A stretch of DNA of 64,000 nt from Babylonia areolata (GCF_041734735.1 NC_134900.1:32349370-32413369), one strand, 5' to 3'. Positions 12,133 to 22,720 are shown, counted from the first letter of the stretch. Notes: generated from the letters alone by a model not told the origin. A program made the numbers and translations.

Positions 12133-15100
12133 AGAAAGACAGAGAGAGAGAGACAGAGACAGAAGAGAGAAAGACTGGAAGAAAGACACTGAGTGGCTGG
12201 CCATAATTATGCACACACACGACCAAAAAAACCCAACTCACACATCAAAAGCAGCATAGTCCAGCGTCAAATGAGGTGCCAGTCCAGGAAGATCACCTGT
12301 ACAGTCAACAGGAAAAGAAAATCAGAAGTTTGTTTCCCTTGGTTTCTGTTCACACACACACACACACACACACTCGCACACAGTTCTCTCTCTCTTGAAC
12401 TGTAGAACAAGAAAGTGAAGTCCACTGAAAAGCAGAACAGGAATAAGTGAGGAGACTGTGAAGGTGAGAGAAGTTATGGATGTCATCAAGGGGGAAATAA
12501 CTTGAATGAGGATGAACAATCAGTGTGAAGAGATTGGTGGTCAATGTTACAGTTTTTTTTGCTTTTTTTTAACATCTGTCAACAACCGTGTTAAGGCTTG
12601 CAGATGGACAGAGTGCAGTGACAGCAACAAAGTGTCAGACAAAACAGGTGTCTGAGACAGTGAAAGATATGCCAGATCAGCCAAACAACATGAACAAAGA
12701 AACTGATCCATCTGAACTTCAAGCCTTGACAATCTACAATTCTTCGGCATTCCAGAAGCTGACCACAAAGATTACATGAAGGTGCAAGTAGAAAAGTATA
12801 GTTAATACACCCATTTTGTCTATTGAATCTCAAAAAAAAAAAAAAAAAAAAAAAAGAGGTAGGTTAGGAAATCATATAGTATGATATGTCACAATTTAGT
12901 TCCGTGTTTTACTGAATTTTAAGATTAATCAGATTGAAAAAAATCTACAGTCTGTTACTCCTTGGAAGTTGGCGGACTTGAAATGTGTGATGTTTTTACT
13001 TTTTTTTGTTAGTGATTAAGATCAGCTGGCTTAGAAGACTAGACAGACTGCAGCACAACTCAGGTAATTTTGAACCTCTCTCCAACCTCTTTAAGGTGAG
13101 TCAAGTAAAGAATATGCTAGTAACATAAAGCTGAGTTCATCTTTTTTTTTTCTTTTTTTTTTGCATGATGTGGCCAAGCATTATAGAAATATCAAAAAAG
13201 CTTTGGAACAGATGAGATATGTTGTGGACAGAGTATCACTTCCTTGCTGAACCTGTACACTTTATATCAATATAACAATTGACAAACAAGTGGGGTTTTT
13301 TATGAAAGAATGGGTGGATGCAAATATTTAAGGTATGATTAAGTAAATGATAATGCTGAATTCTTTTATCAGGAATTCAATGGAAAGGAAATTTCAGTCA
13401 GAGAAACCAATTTTTTCACTTTACGAAGGAATTATCAAGGCCCTAAAGCAGCTTAAAATCAGGTTCCTTGCTGCTAGTGAAAAGGTCCCAGACAGTCATG
13501 TGTGGTCCTGTCCTGTATTCATAAAGGAAATGAGGCAGTTAATTCAATGCTTGGGGGAAAGGTGACACTGCCAACAGCTACTGTATAATTGAATGACGCC
13601 TATGGTTTCCCAGGTCAACATATGTGCAGACCTGCTAGTGCCTGAATCGCCTTTGTGTGTATACGCACGCAGATCAAATATGCACGTTAAAGATCCTGTA
13701 ACCCATGTCAGCGTTCGGTGGGTTATTGAGACCCGAAAATACCCAACATGCATGAACCACGACCATCGGCAAGTCGATGTTGGTCATGTAACGGAAAGAA
13801 GAAGATGGTGGTCTTAAATAGAAAAAAAAATTTTTTTCTTACCTTTTATAATGCTGACTACATAGTAATCAAGGCATGGTTTTCTAGTTATTCATTCATT
13901 CATTTTCATTTCACTTTCTTATCTGTTAACGAAATATGAATGAGCCGTAATCAAATTTTTTAACTGAAACTGACGGCGCAATGTCAGAGAGGGGAGAGGT
14001 GACAAGCGGCATCCCACAAGGCAGCGTCATCGGTCCAGTTCTGTTCTTGCTGTACATAAATGATCTGCCCCGACATGTCCAGAGCCATATCAAGTTATTC
14101 GCCGATGACATGAAGGTTTTTGCAAGAAACGACGATGATACCGCCACGGCAACACTGCAAGATGATCTGGATCGACTTCATGAGTGGTCAACAGAATGGC
14201 AAATGCGGTTTCATCCTGAGAAATGCTCAGTCATGAAAATAGGGAACCCAAAGACAGACAGAAAATACCACATGAAAGGCCATAATGGACAAGGGGAACT
14301 GATAGTTGTGGAACTTGCAGAAAGTGAGGTAGAGAAGGACCTTGGCATCCTGATTGACAAAAGGCTGACCTTCAAGAACCACATCAACCAAACGACTGCA
14401 AAAGCAAACAGATTTCTTGGAGTCATCCGAAGATCTTTCGACTTTCTCACCCCCGCAGTCTTCATCCAGCTATACAAGTCTCTAGTTCGCCCGATTCTTC
14501 AGTATGGACACACAGCATGGCAACCTCGACACAAGACACTGTGCTGCAAACTAGAGGACGTACAGAGGCGTTCCACCAAGCTCATTGCATCACTGAAGGA
14601 CAAGCCGTATCCAGAGCGCCTTGCTGCACTGAACCTGCCCAGTCTTGAGCACCGCCGCCTCAGGGGGGATATGATCGACATGTACAAATACACGCATGAC
14701 CTGTACAGTTACTATCAAGCAGAGATACATGAGGGCACAGCCTGAAGTTGGACAAATCACACTGCAGACTCAACATCAGAAGCAGTTTCTTTGTTCAGCG
14801 CGTAACCGCCACCTGGAACAGCCTGCCAGACAGTGTGGTCACAGCTCCATCTGTCAGTGCTTTCAATAACAGGCTCGACGCACACTGGAAGGAGCTACCT
14901 GCAAAATTTGACCCAGATTGCTATTATTAGTCGCTGTCGACATCTTGCACCACGTATGCATTTTCAGTTGTATTAGTGAGAAGACCTGCTCCAAAGAGCT
15001 TCAACACGGACACAAACCAGTAACCAGTAAGTATATTGAAATGAAGTTTTTTGTCTTTTGTCTGGAGCAACTGCATGCTACGTGTCTTCCGTTAAAGGTC

Positions 15101-15342
15101 ACCAATAATTCACCAAACAGATTCAAGTATTCCTGAGATGCTGCGTCTATTCAGTCACCGAAACTTTCAAAAATGACGACACCGGTTACAGTACTCTGCT
15201 ACTCACCATTCGAGTAAAACCCTTTCACTGGTTTCGGTTCCTCGTCCAACCCATAAACGTTCAGCTTATTTTCTGACAGTTTGTGCCAGAAGCCAGGCTC
15301 AATCATGCTTGAGAATGGAACATACTGCAATACTGAAGCCAT
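2378..15342 (-). CDS. ATG7: ATG7, ubiquitin-like modifier-activating enzyme (3' part outside window)
   Basis: E1-like enzyme that activates ATG12 and ATG8/LC3 in the cytosol for autophagosome formation. Exons on the minus strand, in transcript order: 15342-15207, 12296-12242, 11218-11101, 10609-10532, 9264-9148, 8064-7921, 7010-6922, 5831-5710, 4591-4501, 3390-3246, 2536-2378. All have GT donors and AG acceptors, and phases agree, giving 1254 nt or 418 codons. The N-terminal domain (about residues 1-300) carries recognisable ATG7 blocks such as PGWPLRNF. The adenylation domain begins with [15 protein letters not shown], followed by the nucleotide loop [14 protein letters not shown] and then the [12 protein letters not shown] and YSNPVRQ motifs. 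The last exon ends at KKIFPGV. The catalytic cysteine, LC3-binding tail and dimer parts (about 40% of the usual 700 residues) lie beyond position 1. The start is chosen because it gives an N-terminus aligned with animal ATG7 ([12 protein letters not shown]). Introns hold LINE and SINE insertions. Confidence 0.97.
2600..3235. repeat. TG-rich microsatellite block
   Basis: Long imperfect (TG)n with TGTATG, GTGAGTG and (GA) variants, in ATG7 intron 10. The long His/Thr or Cys/Val open frames here are repeat artefacts. Confidence 0.9.
3246..3390 (-). CDS. ATG7: ATG7 exon 10: start of the adenylation domain
   Basis: This exon carries the glycine-rich nucleotide-binding loop [14 protein letters not shown] that is diagnostic of E1-like enzymes, preceded by [15 protein letters not shown]. 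The acceptor is at 3391 (minus strand) and the donor reads CTG|gtctgt. It is flanked by a TG-rich block on one side and a CA-rich block on the other. Confidence 0.95.
3400..3492. repeat. CA microsatellite
   Basis: Imperfect (CA)n just upstream of the ATG7 exon 10 acceptor on the minus strand, where it reads as (TG)n. Confidence 0.9.
3926..4301 (-). mobile_element. SINE family A (tRNA-Ser/Leu-like head), copy 1
   Basis: The head is at the high end. On the minus strand it reads caatagccgagtggttaaag, an A-box like that of class II tRNAs, then a B-box close to GGTTTGAGTC. The body is shared with at least nine other copies in the window (marker blocks: tgttgacctgggaga, acatgctgggtatgttcttg on the plus strand). 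The 3' end carries a short trinucleotide-rich tail. Confidence 0.85.
4594..4740. repeat. CA/ACGC microsatellite
   Basis: (ACGC)n followed by imperfect (CA)n, directly upstream of the ATG7 exon 9 acceptor on the minus strand. Confidence 0.9.
5200..5580 (-). mobile_element. SINE family A, copy 2 (near full length)
   Basis: One of the most complete copies. The B-box reads GGTTCGAATC on the minus strand at about 5516-5526 and the A-box lies near 5560-5575. The body is complete and the element ends in a (GAA/GAG)n tail at 5200-5212. It lies in ATG7 intron 8. Confidence 0.9.
6125..6535 (-). mobile_element. SINE family B, copy 1
   Basis: A tRNA-like head at the high end (minus strand: ctagaggtaatgcgtctgcc, then B-box GGTTCGAATC), body with the marker gggacaacccttttgttgca on the plus strand, and 3' end near 6125 with the block gaaattcaggctgctctcc. 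Same family as 37880-38265 and 46985-47375. Confidence 0.85.
6645..6910. repeat. Three tandem ~97-bp units
   Basis: Units start at about 6650, 6748 and 6844 with acaagtttacata or a close variant, each followed by a CA-rich part and a cactcatgcacgag block. They lie just downstream of ATG7 exon 7. Confidence 0.8.
7124..7356. repeat. TG microsatellite
   Basis: About 230 bp of (TG)n with TCTG interruptions in ATG7 intron 6. Confidence 0.95.
8150..8506. repeat. TG/TGG-rich low-complexity sequence
   Basis: Two blocks: a TGTGG-rich run at about 8155-8222 and (TG)n at 8408-8505. ATG7 intron 5. Confidence 0.85.
8507..9147. other. Rest of ATG7 intron 5
   Basis: Unremarkable AT-rich intron sequence. 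I see no gene or repeat family in it. Confidence 0.5.
9480..9640. repeat. Diverged relative of the atacttacc element
   Basis: Begins tatacttaccatgtcaaact then gatgcaaactaggc, which parallels the head of the tandem element at 2000-2355 (atacttacc, then a spaced gtgcagact block). Similarity fades after about 45 bp. Confidence 0.45.
9684..9872. repeat. 31-bp minisatellite
   Basis: About six units containing gttaacattagccaggtggt and gtcctgtgg. ATG7 intron 4. Confidence 0.9.
9873..10531. other. ATG7 intron 4, remainder
   Basis: No gene recognised. The block 10120-10340 has the composition of an old interspersed repeat, but I cannot assign it. Confidence 0.4.
10781..10935. repeat. CA/ACGC microsatellite
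   Basis: Imperfect (CA)n with ACGC runs in ATG7 intron 3. Confidence 0.95.
11570..11885 (+). mobile_element. SINE family A, diverged copy in forward orientation
   Basis: The A/B-box head is largely degraded (ctggactttcaatctca survives). The body markers gcaggcctgcttgtgcctga and aagatcaagtgcgcatg correspond to the reverse complement of the other copies. Confidence 0.7.
12062..12131. repeat. TG microsatellite
   Basis: About 70 bp of pure (TG)n followed by an AGAC-rich run. Confidence 0.95.
12297..13597. other. ATG7 intron 1, low-coordinate part
   Basis: Includes a short (CA)n at 12350-12372, poly-A at 12832-12855 and poly-T runs near 13140. No gene recognised. Confidence 0.5.
13598..13812 (+). 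mobile_element. SINE family A, truncated copy in forward orientation
   Basis: It begins inside the body (ttcccaggtcaacatatgtgc) and runs to acccaacatgcatgaacc, then to a gaagaagatgg tail. The head is missing, and a segment next to the tail is missing compared with full copies. Confidence 0.7.
13975..14932 (+). mobile_element. LINE fragment, CR1/L2-like reverse transcriptase, 5'-truncated
   Basis: The translated segment from 13981 has the RT blocks [20 protein letters not shown] and LFADDMKVF (FADD catalytic box), then the C-terminal [13 protein letters not shown] and [16 protein letters not shown] blocks. The frame ends with TGA at 14743-14745. The homologous C-terminal block ([19 protein letters not shown]) continues in another frame to a stop at 14928-14930, so one frameshift separates them. 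The endonuclease domain and N-terminal half of RT are missing. It lies in ATG7 intron 1 antisense to the gene. The clade assignment is from motif style only. Confidence 0.85.
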
Positions 15343-15776
15343 CACAAAAATTAATATCTGCTGTCATATATTGTTTTATAACAAAGCAACCTCAGGCCTC
15401 TTCTCACAATTTTTTTTTCTCTCACGTCCAAAAGGCACGAGATATTCGGGGCGTCTGTTGTGATTGATCACGTGGAATTGCACTGCCTTTTGTATCACAG
15501 CAACTGATTGGTCATTTGATTTGGGTTGAACTGACCACTGTTTTGATTGGGAAAAGGAATCGGAAGTGCAATGGCTGACTTCTCAGCGCGTTGGATGAAC
15601 GTCACAAGAAGCAACATAAACAAGGGATGTAATAAATGAGACTGAAAGTACTGCAGGAAGGAAAACATCTCTCAGTTGATTTGGATAGTATCGATTGCCG
15701 CATTTCAGTACGATGGCAGCATGTGCTCTGAGTAGTTATAGAATTTCATAAATTTGAGTCTCTTTTTAAAATCAAA
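15343..15776. promoter_or_regulatory. Putative bidirectional promoter, ATG7 / brambleberry
   Basis: The two start codons are 434 bp apart and point away from each other. Between them are two inverted CCAAT boxes (ATTGG at 15507-15511 and 15546-15550), a CACGTG E-box in the context TCACGTGG (15469-15474), an ETS-like site CGGAAGTG (15561-15568) followed at once by AATGGC, a YY1-like core, and no obvious TATA box near either gene. CCAAT, ETS and YY1 sites without a TATA box are typical of shared housekeeping promoters. Transcription start sites cannot be seen from sequence. Confidence 0.6.
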
Positions 15777-16670
15777 ATGTGCGAGGGATTGTTTACATTT
15801 TGTGCAATGTTGATCTGGTTTTTCACAGCTACACAGGCTACGCAAGTGGATCAAAATACTTATGAAGATGGTAGGAAACAGTTCGAACTGATACAACACC
15901 AGTCAGAACTGCCACACTACGGACAGTGCTGGAAAGATGCCGTGATACTAATGCAGAGTGGATGTAAAAGATTAACCGACAACGTTCAAGGCCGCCTGGC
16001 TCTCGCTTACCTCAACTGTTTCCTTGATCTGCAAGGCAGGCGAAAATATGAATGCGACCAAGATGACACCTTAGAGACGTGCACCAAAACCTTGGAAGAC
16101 GCTGATCGAGCCTCATTCACAACTTTCTTTACCCACACCCAAAACATTTGCTATTTCCTGCGAGCTCAGGTATGGAATGAAATGACTGAGAAGACTATTT
16201 CTGTGCTCGCTGAAAGTTCATCCCATGTGGCAGCACAACTGCAGAAGTCTTCCCATCTTCAGACTAAAATAATGGAGCAACAGAATGACAGCCTGCAAAA
16301 TCAAAAAATCCTTATTGAAAATGCTGCAAATCTCACAAACACATTGTCCAGCTCATCCACTGAAATAAATCGCCTGTTTCAGTCTTTCAAAGAAACTACA
16401 CAAGAGCAACGTCTGTTGATCACAGATGTCTTTGACCAGCTGGCAAGTTTGAAACAAACTGTCCTGGGAGAATTTTCTGGTTTCTATTCCATTCTGTACT
16501 ATTTTTTCTCAGTTCTTGTTTCTTACTTACTGACTTCCACAACACGTACTGGTGGGGCAAGATTCTGGCTCTTCAGTATTGTGACAGTCAGCATTTTCTG
16601 TGAATATTTCATCACCTCATGGTCCCCTTACTTCCTTGAATGGACCTCATTGCAGCTTCAGGATCATGAT
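15777..16670 (+). CDS. bmb: Brambleberry exon 1: signal peptide, cysteine-rich luminal domain, first two membrane segments
   Basis: It contains 298 codons and ends LQLQDHD at donor GATCATGAT|gtaagt. The cysteine-spaced domain (CWKDA, GCKRL, LNCFLDLQGR, CDQDD, CTKTL) is the part that identifies the family. Two hydrophobic runs, FYSILYYFFSVLVSYLL and FWLFSIVTVSIFCEYFI, precede the exon end. Confidence 0.93.
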
Positions 16671-19600
16671 GTAAGTAATAACCAAATTAGAGATCTAGCA
16701 CTTAAAAGTTAAATAGTAGTTAAGTATTTATCTTCTGAATCTGAAATTGCTGTTTATGTAAAAGTGTACTTGTATAATGTATACTATAAAACTATAACAT
16801 GTATGATGTATCTGTGAGGGTAAGCATGTATACTCAAGTGTGCTTGGATATATGCTTGAGTGAGTGTACCATGTGTAACTGTAAGAGTGAAAAGTATACA
16901 AGACACTGAATACAGTGAAATTTACAGAGTGAGTGAGTGACACATCTACTCTATGGGTGCAATAGCCAAGTGGTTAAAGTGTTGGAGCAGGCACATTAAC
17001 AGAATGTGGAACCTGTCCTCTTGCTTTGGGTAATTATAGTCAACAATCCCAACTAGAGCAGACATACTTTCCAGTACTCAGGTTTGATGCAAGTCACATT
17101 TTGTCACATTTGCACAAATATTTATATCCTACTCCTAGTTTGATTCTTGCTCTTTATCATTACCACTATAGAGTACCACTGGGTATTATTACTTCTGCTC
17201 AGCCATGGAATACTCTTTTGAAGTTGGCTGGCCTGTTTTTAACATGGGTTTACTGCTTCTGTGTTGCTGTTGCTGTTGCTACTGCTTCTGAAATGAATCA
17301 CTTTACTAATGCATTCCCATGTTTCTGTTGGGCAGGACTGGATGTACTGGATCCGGAACAGTTGTCGGAAGCTGTTTGCTGTGACAGGTCTCATTGTGCT
17401 GGCGGTGTTTGCCTACACCTACCACGACATCAACGCCGCCAATAACCAGTTGCTGGTGGAGATCAGGAAACAGAATTCAGACCTCAAACGTCTGCTGCAT
17501 GGTGAGGCTGACTGGCCATTCAGTCACAACAGCAAAAGAAGATTTATAAAAGATGTTGAAAAGGGTTTCCTTGCCAGATTAAACGTTGCTTTTGTTGATT
17601 ATCCAGATTATAGAGCAGTAATCTGCTATTTAGATAAAAGTCAGAACAAGGAACTATATATAGTCAGATGCACATACGCACACATGCACCACACACACAT
17701 ACACACAACACACACATGCATGCACACAGGACAACACCCACACATAAAAAAAAAAACCCAAAAAAACCACCATACACACATACTGTGATGCACACCAACG
17801 CTTAAGCATGTCGGACACTGAGACAATATACATGTAGTAGATCAGTGTGATGATTAACATTACAGACTTATTTTCTTAACCAAATATGAATATTGCAAAT
17901 CAGTGCTGTGTCTTGATTTTTATCATGGACATAAATGACTAATGTAATTATTTTAGGTAAAAGAAGAGTGTGTTCAGATGATATTGATGTAACCCCATGT
18001 ATTATGTCATGAAGTCTTCAAATTAGGTTCCCATTTTGTAACAGATAGGAAACATGTATAAGAACAAATGTTACTCTGCTTCCTTGACTTGAATCATATT
18101 TTATTTGAAGTGAAAATTCATTTTTGTTTGTTACCATAGGTTCTCAGCTGATGTCTGTGGAAGCACAACCAAATGGGTTTGCAGGTAAGCAGTGTGAAGC
18201 TTTTCTGTCAGTTTTAATTTTGTGTGTGTATGCAAACACAGTTTTTGTAAATATGAAATATGTCTGTGCATTATTGTTAATGAATGTTATTTCTGAATAC
18301 GTAATGATGATGTGGAAGAATTTATTTAGAAAATCCAGTCCTAAAACTTTTATTTCTTTTGCGTGGCCACTCACTTGGCACACAAATCAACTGATCTGGA
18401 TATAGTTTGTTGAATTTATAATTCATTGCAAAAGCCCAGTTTATTTCATAATGCAAATTTAGAAAAAGTTTCTCCACACATGGCTTGGTCCCATATAGTT
18501 GAAATCTCAGCATGTAACTACCCTAAGTGTTTTCCAAGACTGCATTTTTGCCGTGTAATGGTTTAGTGCATGCATTTTTTGGTCATTGTAACATAAAATA
18601 ATGTAATCCCATGTCATGTCTTGCATACATACTTAGGTACATGCGTATGGATGGATGTAGAATTAGGTGTATGAGCTGATTATGAACGACATGTGTACTG
18701 TTCAATTTTATAGAATTGAAAATGAATGTAAAAAGATAAATAAATAAAAAGGAAAGTTATTAAGAGTGTATAGAAGATGTAGCAGTGAGACAGGAAATAA
18801 ACAAACAAAAACTTTAAAAACAGAAACAAGATATTAACACACAGAAAATACATCATTCAGGAAACAAAGAAACAAAAATTTGAAAAAGAAGACAGAAACG
18901 AGATATTAACACGTCGAAAATACATTGTTCACACAGGAGGTGACAGAAGCATGGCTTTAGAGTGCAGCACCAGTCACTCTGATACTGAAACCTCCGACTC
19001 TGACGCAGAGGACTCCAGCTCCGACAGAACATACATCCTACAAGAAACAGGATCCAGCCTGGCCGACACAGACAGCTACTTCACCGCTGACACCATACAC
19101 GGCAGCAGCGCTAGCGCCTTGACGAAAGCGTCATTGATGGAAGAACTTCGGGACCTTCGAAGCACGACGCCACTGAAGGAAATGAGGGGACAGATGGAGC
19201 GGTGGATAACGACAGGGGGGTACTCCCAGCTATCATCAAACGGGGCTGTCCCTGCTATGAGCAGTTCGTCTGATATGGTGAGTAACTTAAATTTGGTGGA
19301 AAACGATTGTCTTCTAACAAATTCAAGTTGTTTGAGAAGTTTATTAAAGTAATGGTCGTCTATGATCTCACGAAGCTAAAGTAATAAAGCTAAAGCAATG
19401 GTAGTGCTAGTACTGTTGAGGTAGTTGACTGCATTTATTCTTTGTTTGTGTGTATGGTTACTACATTTGTCTTCCAATGAATTAAAGTTGTACAAGAACT
19501 ATAATAATGGTAGTGCTCTTATTGTTGTTGTAGTTGACTTTGTGCGAACAAGACTTAGACTTAATAGACATGAAAACATTAACATGTAGAGGCGTGGCTA

Positions 19601-21015
19601 ATTGTATCATACCATACATTTTGTCATTGTGCACAAGTGTTAGATTGTGGTAAATCTGAAAAGTTTCTGGTTTGTGCTTTAGTCTAAATGCATTAGTACA
19701 GAGAGGAGCGGCCTGCCCAGCATCAAAAGCCTGCTGATCCAGTGCCAGCTACGCTGGACGGGACACGTTGTCCGCGTAACAGACAGCAGGATCTCGAAGA
19801 TGCTCTTGTATGGCCAGCTGAAGGAAGGCCATCGCGAACTTGGAAGACCCTGCAAGCGCTTCAAGGACACCTTGAAGACAAACCTCAAAGCTTGTGACAT
19901 AGACATCGCTTCCTGGGAAACTGATGCCCTTGACCGCTCTCGCTGGAGGATGCTGTGCTCTAGTGGCGTAAAGATGTTTGAAAACAAGAGAACACTGGCC
20001 ATTAAGGAGAAGCGTGAGCGAAGGAAGCAGGGCTCAACTTCCAGAGATGTTTTCCCTTGCAGCACCTGTGGGAAGTGCTGTGCATCCAGAATCGGCCTCT
20101 TTTCCCATATGAGGACACACACCGACAGATAAGCCTGCCTGCCTACTCATCTGTCGTACTGACGGGAGACTCCATCCATTAGTACAGTTCTTTGTTTTGT
20201 ACATTTTGATTTTGATGTTCCTTCATTTGTTTTTATTACAAAAGGTGGATTGGCTTCATTTGTTGTGTTTTTTGTAAGTACCGGTGTGCTTTAAACAGTG
20301 TGATGTTTTTAGTGTTCTCTTCCAGTGTTGGTACTTTGGATTCATCTCTCCCTTATGTACCTCATGTCACACAGGATGATGAATTCACCAGATTTTTTTT
20401 TTTCAAAATCAAATTGAGATAACCTCCCACATTAAGTCTCCTTGAGAACTCATCTCTCCATTATTCATGAAAATAAAAGGAAAAGAAAGGTGGTTAAATT
20501 GTAAAGCTAATATTTCCTACTTCACAAAACAAAACATCGCCACCAAATACATTTTATGAAAGCATGCAGCATGATTTACTTTTTGACATGACTATTTTTG
20601 TTTGTAAGATGTGTGTAAAAAGAAATTGCATTTGTACGTGTTGTTTCAATGCCTCCAGGGGTCACATGAAATAAATTTCTTGCAATTACCTTGCCTTGCT
20701 AGTTGATTAATCTTCTCTAAAAGGGTGCATAATATACGCATTATTTCAGTGCCTCCAAGAGGCACTTGAAACAAACTTCTTGCCATTCCTTGCCTCGATA
20801 TTTTAATCTTCTCTCCCTCACAGAACAGGAAACCCTTGGGATCACCCTACAGCCTACGGCCCCGCAGAGGCAGAGTTTCAGGCAGTCCAACTCCGGCCAT
20901 CCAGGTGGAGTCGCCTCGCAGTTTTGGCAGGACTGTCAGGCAGCTGGAGAGGATTGCAGAGAAAAACAGTCGCATGGTACGCGCTGCGGTCTCTGGCAAG
21001 GCAGCAAACAGATAA
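15777..21015 (+). CDS. bmb: Brambleberry/KAR5-family nuclear fusion (karyogamy) membrane protein
   Basis: Member of the brambleberry (fish), KAR5 (yeast) and GEX1 (plant) family, nuclear-envelope proteins needed for nuclear or pronuclear membrane fusion. Exons: 15777-16670, 17336-17501, 18140-18184, 18937-19277, 20824-21015. This gives 1638 nt and 545 residues, with consistent phases. Seen in the protein: an N-terminal signal-like stretch (residues 1-22, hydrophobic LFTFCAMLIWFF), a cysteine-containing luminal region with CWKDAVILMQSGC and the LAYLNCFLDLQGR block typical of the family, a region of Gln/Ser/Asn-rich coiled-coil type (about 150-235), then three hydrophobic segments near residues 238-260, 263-283 and 310-325. 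The tail is Ser/Asp-rich (SDTETSDSDAEDSSSD) and then basic. Start chosen as the first ATG with a signal peptide. It is head-to-head with ATG7 and convergent with HCF1. Intron 4 holds a LINE fragment. Confidence 0.92.
16671..17335. other. Brambleberry intron 1 with a tRNA-head remnant
   Basis: Mostly AT-rich. At 16955-16990 the sequence gtgcaatagccaagtggtta is the A-box end of SINE family A in forward orientation, followed by unrelated sequence. Confidence 0.55.
17502..18139. other. Brambleberry intron 2
   Basis: Contains a CA-rich run at about 17668-17780. No gene or repeat family recognised. Confidence 0.5.
18185..18936. other. Brambleberry intron 3
   Basis: AT-rich. Two similar ~60-bp A-rich segments ending agatattaacacacagaaaa and a close variant lie at about 18790-18925 and look like an old local duplication. 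Confidence 0.45.
19680..20220 (+). mobile_element. LINE 3' fragment with C-terminal zinc-finger block
   Basis: The frame ending at 20132 encodes CQLRWTGHVVRVTDSRISKM, GRPCKRFKDTLKTNLKACD, SRWRML and a final CSTCGKCCASRIGLFSHMRT (C2H2-type). It is homologous to the C-terminal end of the LINE copies at 53985-54961 and 59375-60285. Only the last ~150 residues and a short 3' UTR remain. It lies in brambleberry intron 4, same strand as the gene. Confidence 0.85.
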
Positions 21016-21215
21016 GACCACACGCCAAACTGCTGCTGTACAGCCTAAGTGTCCATCCACCGATGTAACGGCAGTTAAGAACACGTTTAGACATTTTGAT
21101 GCAGTTTGTCAGCATGATGCTGGTTATCTGATGATTTGAGTGAATCTCCAGCCTGGCTCCAACCTTGATGCAAAATCATTCTGCAAAGAAACTTGGTGTT
21201 CACTTATTTTGAGCT

Positions 21216-21606
21216 GTTTTCTTCTTCTTCTTCTTCTGCGTTTGTGGGCTGCAACTCCCACGTTCACTCATATGCACACGAGTGGGCTTTTACGTGTATG
21301 ACCGTTTTTACCCTGCCATGTAGGCAGCCATACTCTGTTTTCGGGGGTGTGCATGCTGGGTATGTTCTTGTTTCCATAACCCACCGAACACTGACATGGA
21401 TTACAGGATCTTTAACGTGCGTATTTGATCTTCTGCTTGCATATACACACGAAGGGGGTTCAGGCACTAGCAGGTCTGCACATATGTTGACCTGGGAGAT
21501 CGTAAAAATCTCCACCCTTATCCCACCAGGTGCCATCACTGTGATTCGAACCTGGGACCCTCAGATTGACAGCCCAACGCTTTAACCACTCGGCTATTGC
21601 ACCCAT
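21216..21606 (-). mobile_element. SINE family A, near full-length copy
   Basis: The head at the high end reads ggtgcaatagccgagtggtt on the minus strand and is followed by a B-box. The tail is a clean (GAA)n, seen as cttcttcttcttcttctgcg on plus. It lies about 200 bp past the brambleberry stop, so it may be in the 3' UTR. Confidence 0.9.
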
Positions 21607-21924
21607 CTAAGAGCTGTTATCAAGCAACCTCGAAAGAAGATTATTGTCGGTTTGATGTTTGTCTGCTTCCTCCCACTCTCCAACCATTTTTTGTTTTTCC
21701 TCTTGACCCTCATTGAAATCAGGTGCTTGTGGGTGGGTGTTTACTGTGTGTGTATGCACAATAATGCGTGTATCTGTGTGTGTGTGTGTGAGTGGGCATA
21801 TTTTGTGCCTTTGTGTGTGTGTTTGTGTGCACGTAAGTGTGATAGTTCTTATCTGCAATTTGTAGTATTGTTTTGGTGTATGTAGATATATGTGTTGAGG
21901 TATGTTATGCACTATTGTCTAATC

Positions 21925-21995
21925 TTGCTTGATGTGATGCGCTTAAGTCTGTTTCGGATTATATGGGGGATTTGCACCATATAAGTAGAAATAAT
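21925..21995. repeat. Short repeat tail
   Basis: The block gatgcgcttaagtctgtttc and the following accatataagtagaaataat resemble the 3' tail of a dispersed element. A similar gcgctatataaatgtccatt tail occurs at 56126-56155. Confidence 0.45.
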
Positions 21996-22439
21996 AATTA
22001 TTTTTAAGTGTTGTTTGTTTGTGATATATACATTTTCAGTTCTGATAACCCCCCTTGTGGGGATGCCGGGGGTCTTTCAGTATAAACAGTATCCCAGCCT
22101 TCTGGAAATACTGTGCTAGAAATTTCCTCTTTTCTGTCACTCTTTGTTTCTGCCTCTTTTTTTTTCTTTTTTTAAAATTTTTTTTTTTAATCTTCACTGT
22201 CGTCTCCTTTTTCTGCCTTCCCAGCCCATTCCCCTTTCTTTTTTCAAGCAAGCCTTGACACTTTTTTCTCTTTTCTGCAGTCTGTGATGTACTGTCTGTG
22301 CTGTTTTGCTCTGGCGATAGGTGTAGAGATGTAAACAATGGGATGGGCACTAGCTGCCCATTCTGCAATGTTATTTGCCTATATCATATGGCCTTTTTTC
22401 TGTTTTTTTGTTGTTGATTTTTTGGCTTTGAAGTATTGT

Positions 22440-22720
22440 TGTTGTTTTTTTTCCCTTTTTACGATTTTTTGTAATCTGGGGATGATAAATTCAGCGGAAT
22501 GGCTGGCGTCCTCAGCATGGCCTAGTCTTATTTGCCATAAGGATCTAAATGATTGGTTGGGATACTGTGTCGTGAACATGTTTTGTGGGTTTGTCTTAGT
22601 GATTTTTTGTAGATGTGACAGTTTTGTGTCGACGCGGTTGAGCATTTGTATGGTTTGACATTCTGATATGGCCCTGTGCGTTCGGCTGGACTACAAGCAT
22701 CAAGAAGAATAACAAGAATA
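22440..22720. repeat. Unclassified dispersed-repeat-like segment
   Basis: Ends with gatatggccctgtgcgttcg, then gactacaagcatcaagaaga and an A-rich simple tail, which is the layout of a retroposon 3' end. No coding match seen. Confidence 0.35.

Noticed and set aside
13981-14745. Host gene of 254 codons
   Set aside because: RT motifs ([12 protein letters not shown]) identify a truncated LINE, antisense in an ATG7 intron.
21193-21585. Protein-coding gene for a ~130-residue protein with close relatives at 5217-5558, 26731-27357 and 32064-32645
   Set aside because: These are the same frame read through copies of SINE family A, not conserved proteins.
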